Assembly (NCBI GenBank): GCA_003550325.1
Contig: QKWP01000133.1
Coordinates: 341,992 to 405,991 of the forward strand
From: Gigaspora rosea
Lineage: Eukaryota > Glomeromycota > Glomeromycetes > Diversisporales > Gigasporaceae
Direction of reading: 5' to 3'
Length of the DNA stretch: 64,000 bases
Made by a program: the position numbers and the translations under genes. This document shows positions 10,517-23,051 of this stretch, in pieces. Positions within the stretch are counted from its first letter, which is position 1. Each line of letters begins with the position of its first letter. The notes below the pieces were generated by a model that saw only the letters and a program-made list of their open reading frames with translations, did not search any database and had not been told where the DNA came from.

Positions 10517-11810
10517 TCAAAAGTCAGATATATTATAATGTGCATATTTACCACATGAATTAAGATTTTTGAAGTTGAGAAGTTTACTTGTAAGTTTATC
10601 TTTTGAATAATTTGGCAATTCGGTTGATAACGTCGGAATAATTTCATCCGCAGTTTTGAATGCATTCAATATTGTTAATTCATTTTTGTTTTCTGCAAAA
10701 TTACGAGCTACAATCTTATACCACTCTGACAAATTTTCATGGATATCAAATGCATTTGGTCTATTAGAAGGATTTGCATCCATACATTTATTTGCTAATT
10801 GGATATAACAATAGGAGTGCCATTAGCAAACTCAGGACGTAATCCATTACATATTTCAATAGCTAATATCTCGTCATATTCAACTTTGTAGTGAGGTGGT
10901 TTTCCTGTAGAAACTTCAGTCATAATGATACCAAAACTATAAATATCTGATGCTAGCGTATATGATCGTTCAGTTAACACTTCTGGCGCAACATACGGTA
11001 AAACGCCGTAAATATTATCATCTAAATCAGATTCATCTTTCTTTCTAGACAATCCTAGATCTGTAATATAAGATATTAAATCACCATTGATATATTGGTT
11101 TTGCAATATATTACCACTATGAAAATCTCCATGAATATATTCTGCTTCGTGAAGTTTGAATAAATTTGCTGATATATAAAACAAGTTGATTTAATTTACT
11201 TTTCCAATTAAGTTGTCGAATATTTGATAATAGAAACTCGTGAAGACTTCCTTTATTAGCATATTGAAATACCATCAAATATTCATTATTAGTCGTGTTT
11301 TGAGTTATTCCATACACCTCAAGACTACTGCCCACTAATCTAAACTGCATGTAACTTTTAAACTTGTTAAATAATTAAAATTTATAATGCTAATAATTTA
11401 TCTATACTATATAATAAATACAGTAAATAATCTCAACTTACTTCTTTTAAAAAATTCTTCTGTGATCCAGGTAATGTCTTATGTGCAACTACGCACGATG
11501 GTGTACGACTGGTGTACGTGATTGTGTGTATTTACCTTCTTTATATGAAATTATTATCCTTTACCATCTAACCACGTTGATGAAAACACTGAGCCAAACC
11601 CCTTCGCCAATATTTTGAATATTATCAAATCTATTGAAAGGGATCCACTCGATTACATCTTCATAAGATGTGGCTTTAAGTTGAAATTCTTTAATGCAAT
11701 CATCGACATCCTTATTTCCACTTGTCCATCCTTTTGTTGTTTTCAGAAGGTCACATGTTTGACACCAAGCGTAATCTGTGTTATCGGTTGCAATTTGCAC
11801 ATTTTCCAAA
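10517..11810 (-). pseudogene. Kinase copy C: decayed remnant of the last two exons
   Basis: The region 11810-11442 matches exon 7 of gene A (knuckle, WTSGNKDVDD, IEWIPFNR, GEG loop) but has deletions at the knuckle and the glycine loop and a small internal duplication near 11505. The region 11362-10517 matches the C-lobe exon with a 1-nt insertion near 11175 and a 1-nt deletion near 10811. It keeps HGDFHSGN, DLGLS and the APE motif, but the C-terminal tail after LLNFKNL is replaced. No upstream array exons are present. This is a pseudogene, not a functional kinase. Confidence 0.85.
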
Positions 11811-11819
11811 AATTTCATG

Positions 11820-13145
11820 AATAACTGGTCATTTCTGTAATCTTGATTCTCCGCGTTTCAAATTCATGTTGATTGCGAATTATGCGATCGAGTAAATTAA
11901 TATGCAAATTATCAACGCTCATGATATACAATCTTTTCCCAGAGACATAAAATTATATATAAAAATCTAAATTCCATAAAAATTAGTCAATTTTTTATTG
12001 ACTGAAGTTTATAATACACGTTCTGTGGTACAAAAATATTTTTATAAATGTCAATTAATAAAACAGACTTTCTGATTTTTATGAAAATTTAAAGATAATA
12101 GAATTTATCATTAGAGCAAATTTTCATAATGCACAAATGTAGATTTACTTAGTAAAAATTTCGCCATTAACATGCTACAAATACTTATTATTAGAATAAT
12201 ACAGTATAAAATTTTGTTTATTTTATTTAAACGATCTGTGATCCAGCGATCAAAATTGGATGATTTTGACATTATTAATTCGTTTCGATAAGATGGGTCG
12301 AATGATGGAAAAGCATTCAGTTTCGATTACTGGGTCAGTTGTTATGAGCACAGTATGTAATAGTATAAGAGAAAAGTGATGGCGTGCAGCACTACTCCCA
12401 TTTTGTATCTTCATAATCTCTAATAAAGAGAGTGTTTAATATGAAATCCGAGCGAGAATAATGGATTATTTTGACATTATTAATTCGTTTCGATAAGATG
12501 GGTCGAATGATGGAAAAGCATTCAGTTTCGATTACTGGGTCACAAGATATAGCAAATGCGCCATAATATCTATACTCACTTTAATATAGTTTGGGAAAAA
12601 AAGCTTTAAGAATTTAGAAGATCTAAATATTAAATATGAAATATTACAATTTTCCTTAATATAATTTTTTTTATCTGAAATTTATCTAATTTTTAAAGTA
12701 TATCATTTTATAATAGTGTCTGTAATTAGTAGCATTCCGCTATACTAGTTTTTATTACTACATGCAACATAGGAGATTGCTCCCAGTAGTCAAAAAGACT
12801 GAAAGTCGGAGGATTCACTCAATTATAGCATTACATACATATTTATTTATACATAAACATGCGATATCAAATGAGAATTATTAATTCTCAGTTTTCTTTA
12901 TTATTTTTTTCAAGTTTATTTTTTTTTTTAAATAAACAAATAAAAAATAAAGATCAGTATCTATTTATAAATAAAATTATTATTTATAATTTAAATTTAG
13001 GATGTGTCTATCAAAAGGTTCGCGGATAAAAAAATAACGAAATTAAGTTATTATTACCTTAATATACGTTTTTTACTATTAGTAATAAGCAATTTGAGAA
13101 ATATGTTTACTCTATTGATGATAATTTATTTCTTTTGTTAGCTAT
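11820..13145. other. Spacer between copies C and B
   Basis: No gene seen. It contains a 75-bp direct repeat (12263-12337 and 12468-12542) that looks identical by eye, described separately, and simple A/T tracts around 12900-12960. Confidence 0.4.
12263..12542. repeat. Pair of identical 75-bp direct repeats
   Basis: The sequence at 12263-12337 recurs at 12468-12542 without visible change, with 130 bp of unrelated sequence between. This looks like a recent tandem duplication of about 205 bp followed by loss, or two ends of a short element. No coding content was recognised. Confidence 0.85.
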
Positions 13146-13328
13146 AAAAATAAGATATAAATCAATAAGCATTCTTATATATGTTAGTAAGTCAAAATTC
13201 ATTAAATACACACGGAAAACATCGTCATCAGAAATCGAAAAAGCCCACTTTCTAGAACCTAAAAAAAAAAAAAATTAAAAATGTTAAATACTTTATCGTT
13301 TTAATTAAGAATCAAAAAAATATAATTA

Positions 13329-16300
13329 TTAACCGCAAAGTTTCGACAACTCTGCCGATAAAGAATTGATTGGCCCAGAAAGGTTTTTAAAATTAAGCAG
13401 TTTACTTGTAAGTTTATCTTTAGAATAATTTGGCAATTCAGTTGATAACGTCGGAATAATTTCATCCGCAGTTTTGAATGCATTCAATATTGTTAATTCA
13501 TTTTTGTCTTTTGCAACATTATTATCTACTATCTCATACCACTCTGACAAATTTTCATGGATATCAGATGCATTTGGTCTATTAAAAGGATCAGCATCCA
13601 TACATTCATTTGCTAATTGGATATAACAATCAGGAGTGCCATTAGCAAACTCGGGACGTAATCCATTACATATTTTAATAGCTAATATCTCGTCGTATTC
13701 AACTTTGTAGTGAGGTGGTTTTCCTGTAGAAACTTCAGTCATAATAATACCAAAACTATAAATATCTGATGCTAGCGTATATGATCGTTCAGTTAACACT
13801 TCTGGTGCAACATACGGTAAAACGCCGTAAATACTATCATCTAAATCAGATTCATTTTTCTTTCTAGACAATCCTAGATCTGCGATATAAGATATTAAAT
13901 CACCATTGATATATTGGTTTTGCAATATATTACCACTATGAAAATCTCCATGAATATATTCTGATTCGTGTAGTTTGACTAAATTTGCTGATATATCAAC
14001 AAGTTGCTTTAATTTACTTTTCCAATTAAGTTTTCGAATATTTGATAATAGAAACTCGTGAAGACTTCCTTTATTAGCATATTGAAATACCATCAAATAT
14101 TCATTATTAATTGTGTTTTGAGTTATTCCATACACCTCAAGATTACTACCCACTAATCTAAATTGCATGTAACTTTTAAACTTGTTAAATAATTAAAATT
14201 TATAATGTTAATAATTTGTCTAAATTATAAAATAAATAATATTCTCAACTTACTTCTTTTAAAAAATTATTCTGTGATCCAGGTAATGTCTTAAGTGCAA
14301 CTACACACGATGGTGTACGTGATTGTGCGTATTCTTCTTTAAGGAAAATTGTCCTTTTACCATCTAGCCACGTTGCTGAAAACACTGAGCCAAACCCCCC
14401 TTCGCCAATCTTTTGAACATTATCTAATCTATTAAACGGGATCCACTCGATTACATCTTGATAAGATGTGGCTTTAAGTTGAAATTCTTTAATACAATCA
14501 TCGACATCCTTATTTCCACTTGTCCATCCCTGCGTTGCTTTCAGAGGACCACATGTTTGACACCAAGCTTTAGATGTGTTATATTGGTTACACTCTGCAC
14601 ACTTTCCATCAAACTTAGATATTTTGGAACCAATTTCTTCAAATACCAACATATATTCATTTGTTACGGTGTCTTGAGTTAGTCCATATACTTTAAATTC
14701 ATTATTCAATTGCACACAATCTTTAAACTTATTAAATGCAAATATGAATTAAAATAAGGCAACATACTGTAGTATCGTACATAGTAATTGAAATATTCTA
14801 TCTTACTTCTTTTAATGTATCTAATAAATTTGGCGAATTAGTTAATGTTTTAAGCTCCACTACGCATGATGGTGTGCGTGACTGTTCATATTTATATTCA
14901 TAATTTTTATTATAATGTTGTTCCATATATCGTATTCCATCTAACCAGATTGCAAAAAATCTATTAACAATTATTTGAAAATTACCTAATTTATTAAAAG
15001 GAATCCATTCGATTACATCTTCAAAAGATGTGGCTTTAAGTTGAAATTCTTTAATGCAATCATCGACATCTTTATTTCCACTTGTCCACCCTTGTATTGT
15101 TTTCAGAGGGTCACATCCTTGGCACCAAGCTTCAGATGTGTTATATCGGTTGCAATTTGCACATATTCCATAATATTTATTTCTTTTAGACCCAAATTGA
15201 TCAAATACCAACATATATTCATTTGTTACGTTGACTTGAGTTAGTCTATATACCTTAAGTTCACTTTTCTTTAATTGCACATAATCTTTAAACTTATTAA
15301 ATACAAATATGAATTACAATAAGGCAACATACAGTAGTATCGTAGATAATAATTAAAATATTCTAACTTACTTCTTTTAATGTATCTAATAAATTTGGCG
15401 AACATGTTAATGTTTTAAGCTCGACAACGCATGATTGTTTACGTGACTGTTTATATTCAGATTCATTATTTTCATTTTTATAATATTCCGCATATCGTAT
15501 TCCATCCAACCAGGTTGCAAAAAATCTATCATCAATCTTTTGAAAATTATCTAATTTATTAAAAGGAATCCATTCGATTACATCTTCATACGAAGTGGCT
15601 TTAAGTTGAAATTCATGAATGCAATTATTGATATCCTTATTTCCACTTGTCCACACTTGAGTTGCTTTCAGAGGGTCACATGTTTGACACCAAGCTGGCA
15701 GTGTGTTATATCGATTGCAATTGGCACACTTTCCATTATAATCATATCTTTTAGAACTAAATTCATCAAATACCAACATATATTCATTTGTATTTATGTT
15801 TCGAGTTAATCCATAGACACGTGATTTACCCTCTAATTTCATATTATTTTTAAACTTACAAAATATAAATAGAATTGATGTAAATATGTTATCAATTAAA
15901 TAAGCTACATATATAATAAATAATATTATCTTACTTCTTTTAATGTATCTAATAAATTTGGTGAACTACATAATGTTTTAAGATCCACTCACATGATGGT
16001 GTACGTGACTGTTTAAATTCATCTTTAACTTTATTGTAATTTACATATCTTATTCCATCTAAGCAGGTTGCAAACAATCTATCACCGAACTTTTGAATAT
16101 TAACTAATTTATTAAAAGGAATCCATTCGATTACATCTTCATAAAATGTGGCTTTAAGCTGAATTTCATTGATGCAATTATCGACATCCTCGTTTCCACT
16201 TGTCCATCCTTGTGTTGTTTTCTGAGGGTCACATGTTTGACACCAAGCTCGTGATGTGTTATATCGGTTGCAATTTGCACATATTCCAAAATATACATTT

Positions 16301-17432
16301 CTTTCATACCCAAATTGATCAAATACTAACATATATACATTTGTTACGGTGTCTTGAGTTAGACCATATACTTTAAGTTCACTATTCTTGAATTGCACAA
16401 AATCTTTAAACTTATTAAATACAAATATGAATTAAAATAAGGCAATATACTGTAGTATTGTACAATAATGATTTAAATATATTATCTTACTTCTTTTAAT
16501 GTATCTAATAAATTTGGTGAAATAGTTAATGTTTTAAGCTCCATTAGGTATGATGGTGTACGCGACTGTTTGTATTTATATACATTATTGTTATATCTTT
16601 CCGCATATCGTATTCCATCTAACCAGGTTGCAAAAATTCTATCACCGATCTTTTGAATATTGTCTAATTTTTTAAAAGGAATCCATTCAATAACATCAGT
16701 ATAAGATGTAGCTTTAAGTTGAAATTCAGTGATGCAATTATCGACATCCTCGTTTCCACTTGTCCATCCTTGTGTTGTTATCTGAGGGTCACATGTTTGA
16801 CACCAAGCTTCAGATGTGTTATATCGGTTGCAATTGGCACATATTCCATAATCTTGATTTCTTTCAAAACTAAATTGATCAAATACCAACATATATTCAT
16901 TTGTATTTATGTTTCGAGTTAATCCATAGACACGTATTTTACCCCCTAATTGAATATGATTTTTAAACTTACAAAATATATAAATAGAATTTATGTAAAT
17001 ATGTTATAAATTAAATAAACTATTATATGTTATATGTAATAAATAATATAATCTTACTTCTTTTAATGTATCAAATAAATTTAGCGAACTAGTTAATGCT
17101 TTAAGCTCCACTAGGCATGATGGTGTACGTGATTGTGTATATTTACATCCAAATCCAACTTCATATTCACATTTTGTATATAGTATTCCATCTAACCAGG
17201 TTGCAAAAAATCTATCACCGATATTTTGAATATTATCTAATTTGTTAAAAGGAATCCATTCGATTACATCTTCATAAGATGTAGCTTTAAGTTGAAATTC
17301 ATGAATGCAATTATCGACATCCTTATCTCCACTTGTCCATCCTTGTGTTGTTTTCTGAGGGTCGCATGTTTGACACCATGCTGTATATAAGTTATAGTGG
17401 TTATTACAGTTTGCACATTTTTGCATAGGCAT
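13329..17432 (-). CDS. Kinase gene B: tandem N-lobe/Cys-knuckle exon array ending in one TKL-like kinase domain
   Basis: Seven exons on the minus strand are read as 17432-17058, 16967-16491, 16410-15935, 15854-15372, 15292-14807, 14727-14254 and 14180-13329. All introns are phase 0, about 73-91 bp, GT-AG. Exon 1 starts MPMQKCANCNN. Exons 2-5 carry a degenerate loop (such as IGDRIFATWLDG) with VELK-type beta-3. Exon 6 has GEGGFGSVF and VALK, and exon 7 has HGDFHSGN, DLGLS, APE and a tail ending SKLCG. Exon order matches gene A one to one, with gene A having one extra exon. Exon 3 carries a 1-nt deletion, so a full-length product needs exon 3 to be skipped. All other exons have lengths divisible by 3. 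It is predicted to be an active cytosolic kinase with a long array of pseudo-N-lobes; its role is unknown. Confidence 0.78.
15935..16410 (-). pseudogene. Gene B exon 3, frameshifted
   Basis: The exon is 476 nt, one base short of a multiple of 3. Near 15990 the usual ccactacgcatga word is ccactcacatga, so the frame is lost just before the VxLK strand (read as SCEWILKH). Splice sites at both ends are intact. The orthologous exon in gene A (3261-2776) is open, while a neighbouring exon of gene A is the broken one. Confidence 0.8.
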
Positions 17433-18812
17433 GATTTAAACGTTGATGTGTTACTATTTGCAAGAATTTAGAATATATATAACAAGTTGCGTTACACAAT
17501 GGAATTCTAATACATAATGTACATTCATCATGATCGTTACACTGCCTGCGCTATACAATTACATTTATTCTTGATCGTTACACATTTATTCGTTTTTACT
17601 TACATTAGATAATCAATAATGTTATATAATTTCTGGAGATAAAAACGAAATTTGGATATAATTTAACCATTAAAAGCAATAACAATATTAGTTGGATTTT
17701 GGATTGGTGTTTATAGTAAACAATCGTTATGTGAAATTTAAAACTTAAGTCACGAAAATCTTAAATCATGGCCAAAATTGAGATAAGCCTTCAAAATATA
17801 ACTAAATTGTACAGTACAATTATTTAATAAAGTTAAATTGGTTAATATTGTTTGATTGAAATATGAGTCTTAACAACACGTGATTAAATGTTCAGACATT
17901 GTAGAGATGGAAATTGCTAGCATCGTCCAAAATTAGTTATGTATCTAAATTTAAAAATTAATATCGTAGACCATTTTTTTCACCTGTTTAAGGGCGTTTG
18001 CAAATTACTTTATCAATGAGACAGAAAGTGTTGAGAACTAAAATTTATCTAGCGGAAAATAGATTAAATTGGTCAAGAGTATTTATCATTAGGATAAATA
18101 TGCGTAATTTGATAATGTTAATTTTTATTAGTAAAAAATATTGAAATGAATTTGTCATTTTAAATCAACTAACTTTTTTGCCATAAACTATTCTTTTTTT
18201 ATATCTGCCTTGAAACATTTTGCGTTTGAACTTTCAAAGATACCACCACACAAGTAGCATCATCATATTCGGCAACGATTATTGTTTTTTTTTTCACAAA
18301 AAACAATAGACAATATTTATCATTCTTAGCTCTTATCTATATGCCAACAAGTTCAATTATTGCATCAATAACCTTTTCATTTAATACAACAAAGACCTAA
18401 AACTGTGGATTCTTTTACCGAAAACGAGGGTTATAATTCTTTTCGCGACATTTTCGATAATAAATTTTCTTGATAAATTGCCAAAGATTATAACTGAATA
18501 TATATATACACATATAATATGTATAGTTATAATTGTATTTCTAAATAAATATGAAATATCAGATATTACCTAGATAATGGATTCATAAAAATGGAATAAA
18601 ATATTAAAGTTGGTAAATTCAGTAAACAGAGCAACAGAGACTGCTGATGCTTCGTATTTGCTTCTTGTTTAATGGTCTCTTTTGTTTTTTATTTTTTTGA
18701 CGATGATATTTGCTCAAATATTGGTTGCGTTGTTTATTTTGATTGATTCTAATAAATGAGCACTATTTCATAGATGATGTGGCTTGAGAAATTTCAATTA
18801 CGTCATAAATTG
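17433..18812. other. 5' flank of gene B, no gene seen
   Basis: Aligns with 4987-6400 upstream of gene A. A TATA-like run at 17473-17481 lies 41-49 bp upstream of the ATG. No open frame worth calling. Confidence 0.55.
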
Positions 18813-19184
18813 CAAATCCAAAATTAACCCACTCCTATCTTTTTTTATCGGCATGCTGTATATCTTCCAATAATGCTAGGATTAGACGTAGATCGTCTTG
18901 ATCATTGGCTAAGTTTTTACTCGTGACCCGCCACATTTCCTTTTAGGCTAAAACGGAAAGGATTTTCATCAAATAATTTTATATTATCTTATCGATATCG
19001 ATATCATATATATCAGATATATCAAGATAGTTTAGATAATAATAACGATAACGATATCGATATCGATATTGATATAGCCCCAAAAATTTTTTATCGTATT
19101 CGGGTTGTATTTATAAGATTTTTAAGTTCGACGACTTTTGATTCCATAATAAGATGTATGCATTGCCATGTAAACTTTATTTGA

Positions 19185-19218
19185 GCGTCCCCATAGTAGG
19201 GGTTTAAAAAAAAAAAAA
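19185..19218 (+). mobile_element. Ultra-short retroposed insert with poly(A) and target duplication
   Basis: Only about 20 nt of unique sequence (gcgtccccatag...) is followed by a run of A. The insert is flanked by direct repeats aaactttatttga (19172-19184 and the right copy ending 19230). This is the signature of LINE-mediated retroposition of a severely 5'-truncated RNA. A related insert lies at 29477-29536. Confidence 0.65.
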
Positions 19219-19448
19219 AACTTTATTTGAAATTATGTACGTACATACTAAAAATATATTTGTTAGTTTTGTTAACAAATTCTCAGATTATTCCCGATTA
19301 TAGCTATGCTTCCATAGTTAGATGATGCATTCTTAAAAGGTTTACTAAATATATGCCAAACTTTATAGTAAAAAAATATACAGTATATTGTGAAAATCAA
19401 GATGTCCAAAGTTATGTCTTGACTATGATATTCACAGTCTTCTACATA

Positions 19449-19651
19449 CAGTCGCCTCTCTCTAATTTGAACCTCTCTAAACCAAACACTATTAAACTCT
19501 CTCTAAACTGAACAAAATCTTCTAGAACATTTGTAAATTTTATTATAAAGTTCAGATAAGCTATATATAACTTTGTGAAAACTGAACTTTTAAACTTTTT
19601 ACATAGTAAAAAAAAGCAGTCCCAGCAGTTCGGATTAGAATGAGTTGACTG
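19449..19651. mobile_element. pogo/Tigger-like MITE
   Basis: The 203-bp element has imperfect ends of the form cagtcgcctctctctaattt / complement of attagaatgagttgactg, flanked by TA at 19447-19448 and 19652-19653. The end sequence is typical of pogo-type Tc1/mariner elements. No transposase. Confidence 0.75.
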
Positions 19652-19801
19652 TAATAATATCGAACTCAGTTATCTTTTATGATTTTAAAAATCAACTTTT
19701 GTGCATTATGCATTATACATGTCTTTGATATTATTAATTGAGGTATAGATAATACTAATAACATGCATTAGTGAACTGTATGTTGTTTGTCAAGAATAAT
19801 A

Positions 19802-19972
19802 CAATAAGACCTCTATAAGTGCACGCTCTTGGGGCTAAGCTTTAACAACATGCATTTAGAGATCAATAAGAGAAAGTGTATTTATAGGGGCAAGTATATA
19901 TTTTGGCCAGAACTTGAGCATGCATTTAGAGGGTGTGCACTTGTAGAGGGTGCAGTTATGGAGGTTTTACTG
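19802..19972. mobile_element. Tc1/mariner-type MITE
   Basis: The 171-bp element has ends caataagacctctataagtg and the complement of a cagtaaaacctccataact end, flanked by TA at 19800-19801 and 19973-19974. No coding capacity. Confidence 0.7.
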
Positions 19973-19974
19973 TA

Positions 19975-20400
19975 ATAGGTTTTGCAAAAGAATATTTACA
20001 GTAGAAATTACTGAAATAGTGAGTAAGTTCTGAAACAATGCTCACAATAGAAATTATGATAATTCCAATGTAAACTGACTCACCTTAACAACTTATTATA
20101 GTTATCAAAACTAAAAGTTCGTAACAGAATTTTTCAGCTTTTGTGATTGAAATCACATTCATTTCAATGCAAACCAACTCATATTAATCATATATTGTAG
20201 TCACCAGAGTAGTAAGTTCTGTAACAGAATAATTCACAGTAAATTATGATAGAAACACAACAATTCCAATGCAAGCTATCCCAGACTTAACTGTTACCAA
20301 ATATTGTGTAAATCTTGCAATAGATTTTTTTATAGTAACTTGCAATAGAAATACAATAATTTCTATGCAAATCATACCAGGAACGTTAGTGTATGGTTTT
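19975..20400. repeat. Degenerate ~90-bp satellite, block 1
   Basis: Successive units share words such as caatgcaaac(c/t)aactca, tattatagt(c/t)a and agtaagttctgtaacagaa. The same unit recurs at 22003-22450. Short open frames here are chance. Confidence 0.6.
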
Positions 20401-20607
20401 ACTGGCATCTGAAATGGAAGCAAAATCTTAAAGCTGATTGGTGTACATTTTTTCTCATGGTCATTCCCTGTTTTATGTAACATAAATTTCTAATTTTAGA
20501 AAGCGAAGTGAAATTTAGTTAGAAGGTTTATATATTTATATCAAGAATGCAGCATGCAGATCATGTATTAACTTATAATAAATTGGTCATAAAATTCGTT
20601 CTTCCTT

Positions 20608-20664
20608 AGTAAATGATTGGCTTACATGTGCCACGCAGCGGCACATGTAAGCCAATCATTTACT
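20608..20664. repeat. Perfect 25-bp-arm hairpin
   Basis: The arms agtaaatgattggcttacat plus gtgcc (20608-20632) and their exact complement (20640-20664) are separated by a 7-nt loop. It is probably a minimal foldback element. It is far too stable to be random in this base composition. Confidence 0.85.
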
Positions 20665-20773
20665 TTAATAAAATGATAATCTGATGTCATTTGTTATACT
20701 TCATAATTACGATCAATGGTTTGCCATTTAAAGTAAAATTGGTTTTAAAATTTAGCCAACTTATATTAAACGA

Positions 20774-20897
20774 CAGGGTGAGTTGTGAAATAGTGAAAGC
20801 TGCTATGATCATCACGTGAGGATTAAATCCACTTTTATTTCACCCTAACCTGATCTACAAAGTGGATTTCACTATTTCGCAACTCAGGTTTCACCTG
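20774..20897. mobile_element. Small palindromic MITE
   Basis: Ends of the form cagggtgagttgtgaaatag at 20774 and an imperfect complement ending at 20897 enclose a second, nested inverted repeat around ggattaaatccactt / gtggatttc. No coding content. Confidence 0.6.
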
Positions 20898-22002
20898 TTC
20901 TTTTATTAAAAAATGATTCATAATACCAATACGAACACATGAAATATGAGAGGGATGGTTCCGTTCAACTTTTTTGATGCACTACGTTGATTTTTGAAAA
21001 ATCCTTTTGGGTTGGAATAATGATTTTCATTTATTCACAATTACAATATACCAGTACGATTGCATAGGATCGTTTTTTGGGCGTGGCCTATGCTGATTTT
21101 CGCAGAATCCTTTTTTAGTAGAAGTAATGGTATTCATTTATTCATTTTTGGAAGGAGTCAACATTTTTACATATACTGCACGACATAAGTCGATTATGCA
21201 ATATGATGCAAACTTGACGTTATTGATTATAAAATTTCCATCTAAATTTGTAATTCGTCCGTTTAAATGTTTTAATTAGTTACCTGCTCATTATGTCATT
21301 TTTGATCATTCAAATTTATAATAGTAGTTACTACGATATTCTAGAAATCTGTAACATATTTTGATATCGAATCTGTGATAATAGAGAATGAATCTGTTTT
21401 CTCGGTGTTAATAGTCACCTGATTGAGCAAGAATAAATAAAGCATGTTATAATTGAAGCACTCAACTAATGGTCTGCCTTTAATTAATTTATTTTTATTT
21501 GCGCTAAATGAGCCAATGTCTTTTTAAAATGTGATACGGATAAAAAGTTCGAGTAAATTTAGCAAATTATTGACAAATATTAACATACATTTTGAACTTA
21601 ATGTGCATGATCATGCTGGTCTTGCGCTGCATCACTGTGCAGCTACCCTAATTATGATAATACTTTTATATAACTATGCCATTACATTATTATGATGCGT
21701 ACTGCATACGACTGTGTGTAAATAATAATCTTGTGAAAAAATACCCTTCTGAATGAGAGTTCATCCATATAATTTTGAGACTTTCTTAAAATGAATTAAT
21801 AAAAAAAATCATTATTATTACTAAACTAGAATTTCATATGATCATACTTATTTTATAATGGCCTCAAGTCAGCATTAACCGCAATAATTAAAATAAAAAT
21901 ATATTAATTTTCAAAAATGATCTGTAGTATCATATTTAATACGTTCCTGGTTTTAGCGCAACTGCATCGCGCAGCTATCCTAATTTTGTTTACCACATAT
22001 TG

Positions 22003-22450
22003 TGGTTGTGGTCACTAGAGTAGAGAATAAATACCTTAATAAATTCTTTTTAAGTAGCTCATTTCCAATACAAACTAACTCACTTATCTTAATCACATAT
22101 TATGGCCAATGGAATAGCAAGTAATTTCATAGTTAAATTATACAGTAACTCACAATAGAAATTATGCCAAATTTAATATAAACTAACTTATCTTAACCAC
22201 AAATTGTAGAATTATAATAGTAAGTTTGTAATAAAATTTTTTCAATAATTTACAATAAAAGTTATGACATTCTAATGCAAACTAAAATTTAATTGCATAT
22301 TATATTCATCTGAATAGTGAGTGAATAAGTTCTGTAACAAAATTTTATTTGCACTAGCATGCTTATAATTGATAATTTTAATGCTAGTTAACTCATCTTA
22401 TTTATAATAGTGAATAAATTCTATAACTAAATTTTTCATTAGCTCATGAA
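22003..22450. repeat. Degenerate ~90-bp satellite, block 2
   Basis: Several units similar to block 1 at 19975-20400, with repeated aactaactca(c/t)cttaa and agtaagtt(c/t)(t/g)gtaa words, separated from it by about 1.6 kb of other DNA. Confidence 0.55.
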
Positions 22451-23051
22451 TAATTTTAATTTAGGCCACACAAAATTATATACCTGGTTTTCATATTATG
22501 GGATAGTAATCAATAACCTGGTGGCATAGCATTTTTTTAATAGTAAATAAATTTTTTTAAATAATGGTCAAAAGAAAATTTCATTAATGCTTTTATCTCA
22601 TGATTTATTATATCTGATATACAGTATTTTCACTCATGGCATTATCTTGAATAATGGCCTGAATTAAGCTTAATTTTGGCTAAATTTTGAAATTACACCA
22701 GTATTACACCCCTGCATGTTATTATGCAAAAATACAGTAATTGGTTTTCATATCACAAATTAATGATCTATTACAATAACTGCATGATTTTTTAGTAAAA
22801 CAAAACTTAGTACAGCACAAACTCAACATACCATATACAAGATTCTCTCAGATATTAGACCCCTTTGTATTGTAATAAATTAAAAAATTTAATTTTTGAA
22901 ATTGTAAATAATTTCTATATTTGTGTAGTTCTGATGTAAATAATTTATACTAAAAAGGTAATAATGGGTGGCTTAGTAGCTTAACTATATGAATGTTATT
23001 TTAGGCACATTAAAACATTATAATAGCTATATTAATGTAATCATTTAATCC

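Larger units (their letters stand above)
13146..18812. repeat. Segmental duplication, copy 2 (left part)
   Basis: This part is collinear with 1-6400. It covers the 3' flank, kinase gene B and the 5' flank. It stops abruptly at about 18812 at the word attgca. The homologous continuation resumes at about 26905. Confidence 0.8.

Noticed and set aside
12770..12830. Possible snoRNA-like sequence around ctcccagtagtcaaaaagac
   Set aside because: No C/D or H/ACA boxes at the right spacing could be found.
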